DNA of 64,000 nt. It comes from Macropodus opercularis (taxonomy: Eukaryota; Chordata; Actinopteri; Anabantiformes; Osphronemidae). The position numbers were made by a program, and so were the translations under genes. The stretch lies in the NCBI GenBank assembly GCA_030770545.1, contig CM061094.1:4325001-4389000 (forward strand), in the 5' to 3' direction. The stretch's first letter is position 1. Every line of letters starts with the position of its first letter. This document shows positions 49,960-63,169 of this stretch, in pieces. Below the pieces are notes generated by a model. The model was not told the DNA's origin. It did no database searches and worked only from the letters and a program-made list of their open reading frames with translations.

Positions 49960-50500
49960 GATCTATTTGGGTTGCAAAGGCTGAACATAGAGGACGTTCT
50001 GACTGCATTGCCACGAACTCTGAGACAGTTTGCAAGAAATTATGCTTTGTCTGACCAGTGGAATCATGACTGTGAGTATAGCTTTCCCTGTCTGGGAAAT
50101 CACTCCAGCTGTGGCAGAGTGGCAGGGAGGTGAAAACCATTTGTTGTCTTTTAAAACCCCTCAGTTAAGCACTCTTCCGAGCATGGGGAAAAAGGCAATC
50201 TATTAAATCTGCATGAAGGTCTTGAACCTGTGCTCTTTTGCAGGAGTGGAGTTGTCAAGGTGGGCCAGGTTTTTTGGCCCACTGAAAAACGAACAGCTGA
50301 CCTCCAGTGGAGGGTTGAACACATACAGATCATGGCTTGACCCTAGCGTTTCAGGCAAGTGCGTTTTCTGTTCACAGACCGAGGCCGTTTTGTCCAATGT
50401 CCCAAGCTTGCACCACTATTTAATGTCTTGAAAGTGTGTGTTCAGGGTCTCTGGGAGGTTTTCTATATGGGGTTGTTTATTTTTTGGCCAAAATAGCAAA
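49960..50500 (+). pseudogene. L1-Tx1 LINE ORF2 relic, copy 2 (C-terminal region)
   Basis: Nucleotide-level direct repeat of 48560-48890: CTGACCAGTGGAATCATGAC followed by GAGTATAGCTTTCCC at 50053-50092 corresponds to 48572-48607. KRTADLQWRVEH (about 50285-50320) corresponds to the KRAVDLQLSVVH of copy 1. This copy continues beyond the SINE break point of copy 1 through CPKLAPLFNVLKVCVQGLWEVF to an IFWPK block near 50495. Stops interrupt it. Confidence 0.72.
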
Positions 50501-53391
50501 AAAAGAAGGCACATCTCATCATTATAATGGTAGTGTAGCGCTGCTTCCAGTTTTAGAGAGTTCAGTTAAGGCTAGCCTTAGAACAGAGTAGCCTATTATA
50601 AGTTGACTGATAAGATAACTTATAGATAAGACCTTTGGTGATAGATGGGCAGTGGAAAACATAGAATTTTTCTGTGTTCTGTTTTTATTTTTTCTTGTTG
50701 TGTTTGGTGTGGCTCTCTTGTTTTTCTTTATCTTGTTGTCGAATTATGTTTTGAGAGCATTTGTTTCCTTGTCTGGTAATGTTCAAAAAAGGTTTTTTTC
50801 AAACCTCTCCTCTCCTCTCAAAACTGACCACATCCCTTCCTTTCACCCTCTGCCTTCCCCCATAACCTCCCTCTTTTCCTACTCTCCCCATTTCTCTGTT
50901 CCCTGTGGAGCTGGCCCCAAAGCTCTGATCCCTTCCTCCATGCCCCCAAACTCCCCCACTGAGCCCTCCCAAGACATACACACACACTCATGCACCCTGT
51001 GGCGACTGGCCCCAGAGCAGCCCCTGTTTGTCTCCCTCCCTCTGGTTTTCCGTTTTTTCTTTTCTCCTTCTCCACCTCTGTCTCTCTCACACCCTATTTG
51101 ATGCATTTGTTTTGTAATTCAGTCCACGACTTTTCCTTCAAAATGTGACAGGACTTAAATGCATATACAACATAATTAAAAATTCATTTTCAAGACAGAA
51201 CAGAAAAAATGAAATTTTTTTTTTACTGAGAATTATAGTTATATTTTTATATAATATTTTGTACAGTTATTATAATATATTACATAGTTTAAATTAGTCA
51301 AAAAATATTGATCCTCCATCATACCACCTAGCATGTTGTCCGTAAAAGGTAAAAGGGACATTTTCCTACTAATATGACTTGAAAAGTCATAAAGTAAACT
51401 GTTGTTTTGTCCCCTCAGACAACATGCCAGTATTTATAAAAACATACAGCTCTGCGTATGCATACACATGCATGGTTATACACTTGGTTTCAGTCACAGA
51501 CAGTGGTAGCAAAGGGCAGTGTACCCACAGGGAGTGGACCCACTGTATAATAGTTTTAACCCAGCGCGAAGGTGTATTTCACCTTTGTCCAACCAAATGT
51601 CAGAATAAAGCACAACTCTTGGGAGAGTAGAAGAGATTAGGGCGGGTGGAGAAAAGGATGAAGCGAAGTGGAGAAGAGGATCAACGGAGAACAAGTCACA
51701 GAGTGCAAAGGCAAAAACACACATTTGGTGGATTCATACATACAATGACATCAGAATCTTTATCTTGCCACTTCTTCTAGACTTTCTCTAAATGATCAAA
51801 TTTTCTGCTTTTATGGCTACATCAATAACTTATTGTCAACCATATGACTGCCAGACCTCTTATCCAGCGACTGAGCATGTGCTTACCAGGTTTTTTCGTC
51901 TGGGCCCATGGTTATATGGGGGCAGGGAGCCATGCTCTGCTATATTCTCTCCCTGCCTCAAGAGCTCCCGAGGGGGGCAACAGGACCAACTCTCTCTCTC
52001 TCTCACACACACACCCATTTACCCCCAACCCAATGCTGATTGCACATGTACACATACTGACGTCAGCTGCTCTGGGCCTTCTCCCCTGGGTGCTGCTAGA
52101 ACCCTTTGTTCCCCTTCCCCCTGCCGCTCTCCTCTACATCTTTCTTTTCACCCCTTCTTGCCCCTCTCCCTGTCCTTTGTCCCTAGAAATAGCTGTCCTG
52201 CTTATTGCCAGATTGGAATTCTCTGCACAATAGGAAGTCACAGAGGAGGACCATTGTCAAATGTGTGTTTGGATGTGTGTGTAAGTGTATTTTTAAATGA
52301 TCAGCAGTGCATGCATACTTCTTGTGTGTCAGGGTGTGTATTGATGAGATATGTAGTGGCACTGCTGTGTGTCAAAAAGCAGTTTGGAAAGGAAATGCAC
52401 TGCAACGAAATTAAATCAACTGTACCAGAAAATATTTGTATGTAATAAAAAGTGTTTTTATTATTTAATTATAATATTGTGGGTGATATATGTAGGTGAT
52501 GTTGACCACATTACTACTATAGTTTATTTTTTATTGCATGGCCACATTTCCTTTGTCATTGACTGTAAAATAAAAGAATAGCTACTAATCGGTTTTCACA
52601 CAGGCAGGGAAAAACTGTCAGTCACAAACCTCCACGTTTCTCCAAATAAGTGAATATTAACTAAATCAATTTTAATGGGTTTAAATTAATGTGGTATACA
52701 GATACTTTAAGTGCACCCAAAGCCTGGGCTGATATTTAATTTCTTTTCTGCAAAGTATGTGATGGTGTGTGTGCAGTACATAATTTTTAGTTAACATTTT
52801 GTTCAAATGTTTTTCTTCAGTGTGTAAGAGGAGTGTTTATGTGTATCTGTCAGTGCGTATGTGTTCATGCATGCTTTTTTCCCCCAGCATGGATCCTAGA
52901 ATTGGGGTTAAGAAACAAGAGAATTCCTCCCTTGTGTTCTCTCTTTCTCCTCCCATTTCTCTCTTTCCCTCTCTTTCCCCCCTCTGTCTTTGTCTCTCCC
53001 TCACCCATGCAAGTGGGATGTGTGTTGAAATATTAATCAATCATGTTTTTTCTTCATTCTTCAATTATGATAGAAAACCCACTGCTAAATAAGTCAGGAG
53101 CAGGGCCTACTGAGGAGCGCAGTAAGAAAGGCACTCAAACAAACAAAAACAACAACAATGAAGAAAGAGGGGAAGAATGAGGGGTGTCGAGGGAAAATTA
53201 ACCTATTTGTTTATAATATATATATTTATAAATAGCCAGTTAAGGCTAGCATAAATGTGTGTGTGTGTGTGTGTTGTCTTTGGCTGGGTGGACTTTGCAT
53301 TTTTACCTTAGCAGTGCTGCTGGCTGGAGGGAATGCCCTGCTTGAGTAATGAACTCCCTCAGGAAGATACACTGCTAGGTGGGTCTAGGTT

Positions 53392-53417
53392 GGGGGGGGG
53401 GGGGGGGGGGGGGGGGG
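53392..53417. repeat. poly(G) tract, 26 bases
   Basis: Twenty-six consecutive G, on the coding strand of znf423, able to form G-quadruplex structures in DNA or pre-mRNA. The length is likely to be unreliable in an assembly. Confidence 0.95.
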
Positions 53418-54091
53418 ATTTTTGGGTGGCAGGGTGGGTGGATATTTCTCCCCCTTGTTGGCTGCCAAGCCATGCGGCCTGTGAATGAGCAGATAAAATT
53501 GTGTGTGTGTGTAAATGTGAGGGAAGAACTGCTCAGGCTGGTGTACAGAGATTTATATGTGCCTGCATTTTGGGTGTATGTGGGTATTTGGTGTGTTAGG
53601 GAGTTTGTCCTCAGAGAATAGTGTGTGTGGTGGGGGGTGCAGTGACAGCTGCAGAGGGGGACCGAGGGGCTGACTGCTTGGTGGCTGATAAGGGGGCTTC
53701 ACATCAGAGACACAACGGGCACACTCACTTTGTGCACTGCAACATGCTCATTCACACACATGCAGAAACAAACACAAAGTTAAGAAAAACTAAATGAGCG
53801 GTGTATGATTTTGAGTGTTTCTGTCCAAACTTACAAACCAGTTGAGGTAAAGACACAATTGCAAACATTAATGGAAGTTTATGTTTAAATTTGAGTTTAA
53901 GAGAAATAAAACCTCTGGTAAATTTCAAGTTCCGACTACAACTTCAAAAAAAGCCTGATATTTATAATGTTAATCCACAGTAGAACCATAAAATCTGCTT
54001 GCAACTTCCACTATAAAAACTTTTTTATAAAGTTAGTAATAAAAGATAAACTTTGTGGTGAATCTTTAACTTCTAGAAAAAGAAATTATGT

Positions 54092-54109
54092 AAAAAAAAA
54101 AAAAAAAAA
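54092..54109. repeat. poly(A) tract, 18 bases
   Basis: Eighteen A followed by GAAAAAA. No retroposon body is recognisable immediately upstream. Confidence 0.9.
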
Positions 54110-57100
54110 GAAAAAACTATATCCAGGACACAACTTAATTTTCGTTTATATTATTCTTTGTTTTTGTAACTTAACTTTATGTAACATTTACATAAACAAT
54201 TGTACTACAACACATTGAGAGATTCCATTCTAGTATCATAATGTGTCTTCCTCTTTGCCGATGTAATAATAGCCCCCACCAGTGCTTAATTATTCATATT
54301 TTAGTAATACAATCCAAGTTAACGGTTCAAACATTAGTACATAATAAAACTCCAGAGGCTTCTCTTTTAATTTAATTCCTCCGTTTAATTTAATTTTGGG
54401 GCATGCTTTCGCTTTTAGCTTGCTCTTCAGCAGAAGGGAGGGGTTTGTAGAATAGACAGTGGGAAGAAAGGAAAGATGTACAAATCAGGGTATACTCAGG
54501 GAGTTGGATCTTCTGTCGGTTGAAGAACAGTCATACAGGTGCAAGTTATAAAGAAAAGAAAGATGGAGGCAAATACAAAGAGAGTGATACATTTTTCAAT
54601 GGCTATTATCCACAAAAGCACACCCTGTAACACCATAATAATTATTATTATGCATAATAAACAGTCCAAACAATGCAATATTGTAGCACAGGGCAAACTG
54701 CTTAGTACAGTTTCTAGTTCAGCTAATCTTAAACTATCAACCGCAAGCAGGGCACAAGCAGGTGGATACCAAGTGATGGAAAGGGGGCGAACCAAAGGAG
54801 GTGACTGTGAGCAGGTGAAGGGAATTTGGAGATGGGTGGGGGCTACAGGGACACAGGTTAAAATAGGGACACAGAGGATGAAGCTTTAGAGAAAGAGATT
54901 AGCTCTGTCTATGCTAGGAGGTCGTCTCTAAAGGCACGAATGCACAATGAACGCCAGTGAGTCAAAGAGACATTTCCATTTCTTTACTTTCACTGCTCTA
55001 TTAGACCATTTGATTCCTCTGTCAGTGGTGTGTGTGTGTGTTTGCGTGAGAGAGAGAGGCACAGAAAGATAACTACAGTTTCCCTGTGCTCTGTACTGAC
55101 TGCACGTGCTTATGTTCAGCTGTGTGTGGCTATGTGTTTGTGTGTATGCTTGAAATCAGTGTGGTGCTATACAATAGTTTGGGTCCCAGAGCAATCCGCT
55201 TTTCTGCTTTGGAGACCAAGCAGTCAGTGGTCTCCACTGCTCTGCACCCTTCCACCACAGATGCTCTCAGTCCCACTGTGTGCGTGTGTATCATATTGCA
55301 GGTGTATAATACTTTATTTGTGCCTCAAGGATTTCAACCACCAACACCTTTGCAATTTTAGAAATAATAATGTTAATCTGTACACAATATTTTTTGTGAG
55401 TTTTTGGTCTTTGAGTATTTCCATAGGAGTTTTATATGTGGATTTACCTCTATTTGTAAGTGTGTGTATTGTTATGTGCATGTGTCTCACTCTTTATTTT
55501 TTTCTTTTGGTCAGACAAAGCAGGAAAAAGAAAGTGATGTATTATGTGTGTGACTGAGCAGTTCCCAACACTTTCTAGCCCTGTCTGGACTATCTGTGTA
55601 CGTATATATACACATTGTATACGTTGCCACCCAGGCATGCCTGTACACTCAGTCACACATGGCTCAGCTTGATGTATGTAGGTTGTAATTACGGGACCCC
55701 CTGCTCTCTCTCTTTCTGTCTTCCTCCTTCTGACCTTTCTCCCCTCTTTGATCCATTTTATGTCACCAGCTAACACACACGCAGGACACACATGCTTTTT
55801 TGTTAAAAAAAAAATCCACCTTTGTTTCCGTCTGTGCACCTCTTCCTATGTGTATCTGAGCATTAATCTTAGCTGTAGCCACTGTGTGGTCTTTAATTCA
55901 CACAGAAGCCTTTTTCTGGATGGTTTGTTTTGAAACCTTTTCTCTATTGTCACATTGAACTTGAAACTTTGGGATGGTTTTCTTTCGATCTGGCCTTGTG
56001 TTGGCATGTTGTATGTACTGTATGTCTTTTTATATTCATTTTTACTGGAAACATCAGACTGGTGTGAAGATGACATTTCTACTGGAGAGTGTATGAAAAT
56101 GACAACTGATATGAGCACACATATGCTCTACCATAGTTGTGTAAGAGGGAGTGAGATGTACTTCATATGTCAAATTTAATCACTACAATCAACATTCACG
56201 CTTGAGGTTTTTGTGAATTTTGTTATTGCTTACCTTTAGGAAATATACAACCATGCTGTCTTAGCATGTTTATGGTGCCCACTGTATGTGTAAATATTTG
56301 CTACCATTCTTTAAAAAAAAAATACTTTTCCTGTCTTGTCCTCATCATTACCTCTTTACCATCTTCCGCCTATTTCTCCCAGTTTCTCTCGCTCCATGAC
56401 CTTGGTAATATATCCTCTCATGGGAGTGAAAGCTTTAATAAGTGACTAATTATTTTGTAGCACATGTACTCGGTTGGCATACTGAGTATATATACTGTAT
56501 GCAACATACAACCACATGAAGTCTGACTTTGTTTAAAATCACAAATGGGATTTTTTTTACTGTTGTGCTAGTGCCAAATCTTGAAGTCAGTCAGTTTGAG
56601 AGGTAGAGGTGGTTACAAATACCAAATGAACACACAATGAAGTGTTAAAATTTGTGTGCTGAAGAAAATTTGTATAGGCTTCAGTTTGAAGGCGCCAATT
56701 TGCCTTGCTTCTTTGGTTAAGTTGCCATTTGTTAGGGTTTGTGTATGTTCATGCATATTACTTTATGGATATAGTGTGTGTCTATCCCTATGTGCACTCG
56801 CTCTCTCCATCTCTCTTGCCGTCTGTGCTTCTAATCCCTGAGTGTGTCACTAATGGCAGGTCCAGGTGTTCTGCTCTGCTCTGCTCTATCACTGGGGACT
56901 TCTCTTCAGTGTGTGCGTGAGCGCATGTGCATATGTGTGTATCCCTCTCATGGGGGTTTTAGGAGTTGCGAGTAGGGGGCTGTCCAGAATCCCATTCTCC
57001 AGAAGGGAAGGGAGGGAAGAGGAGCAGTGGGCAGGAGGTACCCGCCTCCCGCAGCTTGCTTCTGGGCTTCCCCTGGGCACAGGACCCCCCTCTACCATTC

Positions 57101-57669
57101 TCCCTTAGGACCTAAGAAGGCTCATTGCAGCTCTTTCTCTTTCCCCTTCAGTTTCGCTTTTGCTTTCTTCCAAATCTCCCCAAATCATCTTTTAAACTGT
57201 ATACCTGCACTGCTAAAATGAAGAGCCTCTGCACACTGCCAGTTTGGTTAAAAAAGCTGTTTGGTGTATTTTTGGTGTATTGTACAGCATGTGCAAAAAT
57301 TGATTTGTTTGTTTACCTGTATATATGCATGTAACAGTGTTTGTGTTTTCAACAGCAAGCTCCAGCTGCCTACATCACTTATTTATAGGTCCCATCTCGT
57401 GGGTGAATGCAGGAGATCTAGCATGTGGGTTTGTGTGTGTGTGTGTATTTACATCAATCACTTGATGAATGTACACAAGATCTTATTTGAGGTTCTCGCT
57501 AAAAGCTAATTGCCTATTATTATTCACAAGGTAGCACTAATAATCCTTTAAAAAATAACTAACAGCAATGTGAGTACTTCTGTGGGTATTTCAGTAAACA
57601 TCCATGGGCCTCCTTATGTGCATGAGTGTGTGTTTAGCTTGTGTCTGTGTGAAGCTATGAAAACTGAAT

Positions 57670-57671
<2 letters not shown>

Positions 57672-57717
<46 letters not shown>

Positions 57718-57718
57718 G
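57672..57718. repeat. (TG)n-(GA)n microsatellite
   Basis: About 18 TG units followed by five or six GA units. Confidence 0.97.
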
Positions 57719-58753
57719 GAGATACACAGGTGAGTGTGTTTCTAGGTTAGTGAGCGGTCTGTCAGTCCACCAAACCTGATTCTTATAAATAGATGATATA
57801 GCCCGTGGCATGCACACAAAGGGACCACACTTGTGTATGCGTTTGTGTGGGTGTGTGCGTTTCTTCACCCATGCATGTGTGTATATATGGTGTACTGGAT
57901 GTGTGCATTGGCATGGTGGTGTTGTTTATCTAGCACTCTGCCTGGCAGCTGGTTCTCATTTTTGAGTGAACAAACAGCAGACAGGATGGACAGAGAGTGG
58001 AATAGAGGAGAGAGAGGTGAGGTGAATTTGCTACACAGGGATTAGAACCACTAACCCTCACGGTTTATGTGAGAGCCTTGTTTTCTGTTGCCCACTACCT
58101 GGTGCAGGTGAAGAAGATTTGAGGTAAATATTCAGAAGAAATCAGGGCCCACTAAGAAAAAAGGCTTAGAAAGAGTTTGAAATGAACATGAATAAGAAAA
58201 AGAGGGAAATGTGGTAGGAGGAAGCAGATGCCAACCCTCCTCTACCACATGGTGTATGTTTGTGTGTTTGACCAAGACGGACTGTGTGTTGCACTTGTGT
58301 TTAAATGTGTGTTCATGTCTTCTGGCTTTCTTTGTGTCTGTGCTGTGCAACTATGAAAGCATGTTGTTGTATTCTTTATTTGTCGTTTACATATATGTAA
58401 ATGTTAAATATATATTTATATTTATATGTAAATGTTGATATACATTTTAATGACCACCAGAATGTTTCAGTTGTAATCTTAATTGAACTGGTACTGAGCT
58501 TTGTGTGTTGACTTGTTATATGTTACTGCTTTGTGGAATTGAATGTACAAAGTTGTCATCTGCCAACTCGGTGTCCACCATCCCCGTCCTTAGACCCCCA
58601 TCTCTAACCTTCTGCCCTCAAACACACTATCACACAGAAACACACACTGGCCATATGGAACAGTTGGCGCCCAAAAGCGCTCATAGCAGTACCCATTCCC
58701 AGGGCAGAAGGTGAGGGTCCCCACAGCCTGCTGAGTGTGTGTGAACGTGTATA

Positions 58754-58810
58754 TTTGTGTGGGTGTGTGTGTGTGTGTGTATATATATATATGTATATAT
58801 ATATATATAA
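58754..58810. repeat. (TG)n-(TA)n microsatellite
   Basis: TG run passing into interrupted TA units. Confidence 0.95.
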
Positions 58811-61379
58811 AGGGAATCTGTGCTGCAGTATTTTTTTGTTTGTAAAGTTGATTCGCATCATTTTGTTTTTATGGAATTCCTTTATGTGTGTGTGTGTGTG
58901 TGTCCATTCATCGTGTCCTCAAGGGTACAAACCCTGGCCACGCTGTGTCATCCTTTTTAGCTTCACTCTGGCACATGTGCATATGATTGGGTATTTGTCC
59001 CAACCGTCTGCATCCCATGTGATCTACAAGGACAGCAGTGTAGCACAAGGGTCCTGCGAGCATATATGTAAACTGCTGCTCACTTTTCCAAAACTTGTGT
59101 GTGTAGACTGTGTTGTTGACAGTGTTATCTTATGAGACCTGAAGGTCCGAACAGACAATATCAGGAACTGGAGACCTGAAGAATTTTCTGTGGCAGTACA
59201 AATGTTCCATTTGTTTGATGTGCCCGTTCTGTTCAGAGTCTATTCTTATGTTTACTTTTTCACAGCTACATCACACAGACTACACAACACAAGTAGTTTG
59301 TCGAACAATGTGTCTGGTCAGATAAACCTTCCAACTATCCAAATCAGTATTTGGAGTATTTAGAACAACTTGAGATGATTGTAGCATGGTTGTAAAGCTT
59401 ATGAGTTGATCATAACTTGTATTATTGGTATTACTGTGTGGTGTGTATAAGTTAGTGCTATCAATGTTTTCCACCAGATTTACCTCACTTTTTGGTATTG
59501 TATTGTTCTGTAATTGTGTTTGCCTCTGTGTATAAATCTGTGTATGCATGAGAGAAAGTAAGAGTGAATGTGTGTAAGGTTGCCCAGAGTAAGCCAAGGG
59601 TGGAAGTTGTTTTTCTGCCCCCTATGGTGAGTCTGTAGCTTTGTGTGTGTGTTCGTTTGTGTGTGTACATGCCTGGGGCAGCCTGGGGCCATCGGAGGGG
59701 GCCTGGGGAGCAGTAAAAGGAGGGATGAAGCAAGTGAGGGATAGGAGGTCAGCAGGGGTCTCTGTGGGAAAGGTGCAGGTCTGGGCTGACAGCCAAAAGA
59801 AAGGTGGGAAGGAGGTCTGGATGGGCAAGGTTGAATGAAGAGAGCAGGAAGAAGAGGTGGGGAGAGGACCCCAGGCTGATGATAGGTAGATGGCTAAACC
59901 CAAGGTGAACACATCCAATTCAATTGGGACCACATGAGAGAGTTTCTGTGTATCGGGTTTCTTGATGTATTTACAGAGATGATAGAAAATTACGTATTGC
60001 ATTTAAAGGATTATTAGTGCTACCATGTGAATAATAATAGACTATACACACACACAGGTCATTTTATGTACTTATGTAACCCTCAGAAAATTAAGTAGTT
60101 AGTTAGTTAGTTAATTAATTAGTAGTAGTATATGTTCAAATATTAATGTTAATTGTGATTTTTTTTCTGTTTCTGTTTATGCTCCTTCTAAGCTGCCTAA
60201 ATTGTAGGCAGTTTTAGCTCTCGTAGTGACAGCACTGGGAGCTAAAACCTTTTGCTGCTACCAGCTGAGCTCCTTTGATTTAAACATCAAAGTGATAGAA
60301 AATAGAGAAAACATGGCTTACATGGATTGTATTTACATTTCATTCATTTAACTGATGGTGTTATCCAGAGTGAGCTACAGTAATTGAGCTTGTGTACTTG
60401 AGCGCTGACTCCACTTAGTCGTTTTGTCATCAGTTTACAGCAGAAATATGGACATACTATGTCATACACTAGTTCAATTAAATTATAGTACGCCAGCTTG
60501 TGTCTGCTTAAGTTCCATCTTACACTAGTCTGCCTCGATTTCTTTTCTTTCTGTGTGACAGTAATGATGAAGTTACTGAGAGTGGACGGGGTGTGGTAGT
60601 GGGTGGGGTAATGGACTGGGGGAGGCAGCAACATGAAATGAGACTGATCAGCGTGTGTCATCTTCATTAGAGTGTTTCACCAAGGCTGTGTCCTCCACAT
60701 GTTGCCATGCTGTCTGGCCTATTAGAGAGACGTGTTTGTGTGTGTTGTTGGCATGTGCGTCTGTCATTTCAGGTAGAGTCTGTTTAGTTCCTTTATCAGT
60801 TTCACCAGTTCTCCTCCTGTCTTCTGGAGTTCAGTCTTTCCATCTGGAACACACCCTCCTTCTCTCCTGTACTCCTGTCCAGGCTGAGACATGGGGTGAA
60901 GGCCAACACCAGTAGGGGAGAGACGGATGGAAGGAGGGAGAGATGTCGGTGCTATAATGAGTAACAACATGAAAGCTGACAGAGGGTGGCGCGAGGAAGG
61001 GAGGTATTGGAGGAGAGATGAAGACAGAAGAGTAGAGGGACTGCTGGGGACATGGGAAAAAAGAAGACTGCAGAGTGAGAGATAAAGCGGGAGCAGTTGG
61101 GGCCCTGTGGTCCTTCACTTTGCTCCTCTTGTTGATTTTCATTCGCCAGAGAAGAACCAAAAGGAGGAGGAGGAGACAGGGGTAGGAACAGCGTGTGTCA
61201 GCGTCTGCCTGTTCCTGCCTGCCTGTTTCACCACTTTTTTTCCTCTGTGTTGCTTTTTTTTTGGGTCAAATCCACCTCCCTCAACCATCCATTCTCCTCA
61301 TTTTCTTTCCTTCAGAGAATTCTTCTATGATTTAACTTTTCATTGAAATTTTCCTCGCTCCCTCCTCCCCATCCTCTGG

Positions 61380-61530
61380 TTTCTCCCAGTTTGCCATTCA
61401 GCCTTGTCTTGGCAGGTCCCCTCGTGGCCGACTGACAAAGGCGCCGTTAAAAAGCCGTGTGATCCTCCATTTTAGCGCCAGCCACGCTAGTCACAGGATT
61501 AAGGCTCTTTAATGACGCTAATCTCTCCTC
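61380..61530. promoter_or_regulatory. Candidate conserved noncoding element with homeodomain-type motifs
   Basis: A non-repetitive island with balanced composition, including GGATTAAGG (bicoid/OTX-type core) and TTTAATGACGCTAATC (TAAT cores) within about 30 bp. It lies between pyrimidine tracts. Regulatory function is inference; conservation cannot be judged from one genome. Confidence 0.35.
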
Positions 61531-62224
61531 CCCTTCTCAACACCCCTCCATCCCTCCTCAGAAAGTGATTTCTCCCCCTTGCTCTGACTGAATCTCTTCT
61601 TCTTCAGTCGCTCCCTTTCTTGCTGTCTCTCTCACTCCCACTTTTCCACCTCAGAAACATTACCATTTAACTGACTTGTACTGGTGCAGACTGGCGCTGT
61701 GAACAAACACTGTTGTTTTTCCTGAGGCTCATTTACTCCATGGTCTTCTTTACTTTGCCTACTTATTGAATAGGTTTTTTGTTCTTATCTTGTGAAATAC
61801 TGTAAATCTGACTGACACAGCTAACATACAAGTGTGCTAGAGCCAGTATTACTACTTGATCTGTACTATATAATCTTTAACATAGCTTGCCTGGTATAGA
61901 ACACAACACAGATAATATTGTCACTTGAGTTTTGCATTAAGTAATTTTTACCTTTTATCATTTTTGTTGTACATGTAGACTTTTGTTGTTTCATACACTG
62001 GATTTCCTCCCTGTGTCTATTCAGTATTGTGACAAGGTTTGGGTATAACTTGATAAATCAACTTTAACAATCGTTTCCTTTTTCTAATTGGTGCCATGGG
62101 TACAGGTGTCCACAGTCCGGAGGGATTATGTGTAATTTCATATTACACTTTCAGTAAGCTGGTCATTTAGCACAAAGAAACCCAAATCAAAACTTTACTG
62201 ATTCAAATAAAAAATGGAAATGTT

Positions 62225-62310
62225 TTATTTTAATAAAGAGAGCTTGAACCTATCCCAGCTGTCATTTTGGGCGATGCCGTCTGCGACCTGTGCAGGGCGT
62301 ACTCATCAGG
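62225..62310 (-). mobile_element. RTE-like retroposon tail, degraded copy
   Basis: GAACCTATCCCAGCTGTCAT followed by GGGCGATGCCGTCTGCGACCTG resembles the GAGCCTATCCCAGCTGGCTATGGG region of the insert at 46261-46407, with more changes. No target duplication was found. Confidence 0.55.
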
Positions 62311-63169
62311 GTCATATACAGTATACATACATACAGGTTTGAGATCTGGCTTTAATCCAGTTTTGACTAATTATTTATTTATTTATTCATATATATGTTT
62401 TTCTCATGCTCTTCTACAGTGTGGTTTGTTTCTCTCCATTCACCCTTTCATGAAAACCATGCTCTTTTTCACTATTGTTTCTTCCCTTGTTCATGCTCTC
62501 TTTTTTTTTATCATCTGCACCTGATCCACTCACCCATTCGCTGCCATCTACTCTCACTCTTTCTGCTCGATTTCATGCTGATATCTCTATTCCTTATATT
62601 TTCTAAAACCTTTCTTATTTTCCTGTCTCGCTTCCAGTCAAATTTATAATTCATGGTTTTACTTTTTTTTTTAAACCCAGACCCCCCTACAGAGTTCTAT
62701 TTGCTCATCGCAGTGCCTACATTTTCCCGGCGATCGATTCATCACAAGAATCTTTTTTCCACCCCCTCTCTGCAAGGCATAATACACAGTAGACTACACA
62801 CACACACACACTTGTGGTGGGATTTGGTTGAGGTAAAACGGTGTGTGTTTTTGAGAGATTTCTAAAATTATCAAGAGAAGCTTCTCTTCTGCACATGTCT
62901 GTGCTTGTGTTTGCATAGAAGAAATACTGGCTTCACAGATTGGCGAATGTTGGTGCGAGTCATAGCTGACTACCTACTGTCTTACTATTACTTTAGCTTC
63001 CTTGTTTTTCTCTTTTTGATTTGTTACTGGCCCTAGTTGATATATCTACTGTAACAGATAAAAGCAAAGAAACCAGACACAACCCCACTCAACCAACACC
63101 CTCCTGTCATCTTCTCTCACTTTTACATTTTCAAGGCAAATGCTAAATAGCCTCACTGTGCTGCTTCAC

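Larger units (their letters stand above)
47370..49965. repeat. Long inverted-repeat pair (over 300-bp arms) around an L1-Tx1/SINE nest
   Basis: The left arm, about 47370-47690, is an inverted copy of the right arm, about 49595-49965. Matches include CCGTTTTCACTGCAGT and its counterpart (49629-49644 against 47625-47640), TTCAACCACCAGGCG (49731-49745 against its complement near 47542), ATATTTTATTA, and GATAAAACAGTCT (outer part). The arms have small indels and one larger gap in the outer third. Each arm is an unclassified repeat. Together they could fold into a long hairpin in the pre-mRNA. Confidence 0.65.
50510..61370. other. Intron segment with simple repeats and no gene
   Basis: Mostly unique TG-rich, AT-rich or pyrimidine-rich DNA. 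Open frames up to 217 codons (51792-52445) cross CT and CA tracts and have no domain or splice logic. Notable simple sequences are poly(G) at 53392-53417, poly(A) at 54092-54109, TG/GA at 57672-57718 and TG/TA at 58754-58810. A stretch at 58022-58095 faintly resembles a tRNA-type SINE head on the minus strand but is too degraded to call. Confidence 0.6.

Noticed and set aside
51792..52445. Open frame of 217 codons on the + strand
   Set aside because: Crosses CT and CA simple repeats; Ser/Thr/Pro/Leu-rich translation with no recognisable domain.
54092..54116. poly(A) run as a possible retrogene or SINE tail
   Set aside because: No gene-like or SINE-like body upstream and no flanking target duplication seen.
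55030..55557. Open frame of 175 codons, Cys/Val rich
   Set aside because: Made mostly by TG-rich DNA reading as Cys-Val; no signal peptide or membrane pattern consistent with a real protein.
58022..58095. Minus-strand GGTTCTAATCCC resembling a tRNA B box
   Set aside because: No matching A box at the right distance and no recognisable SINE body or tail.
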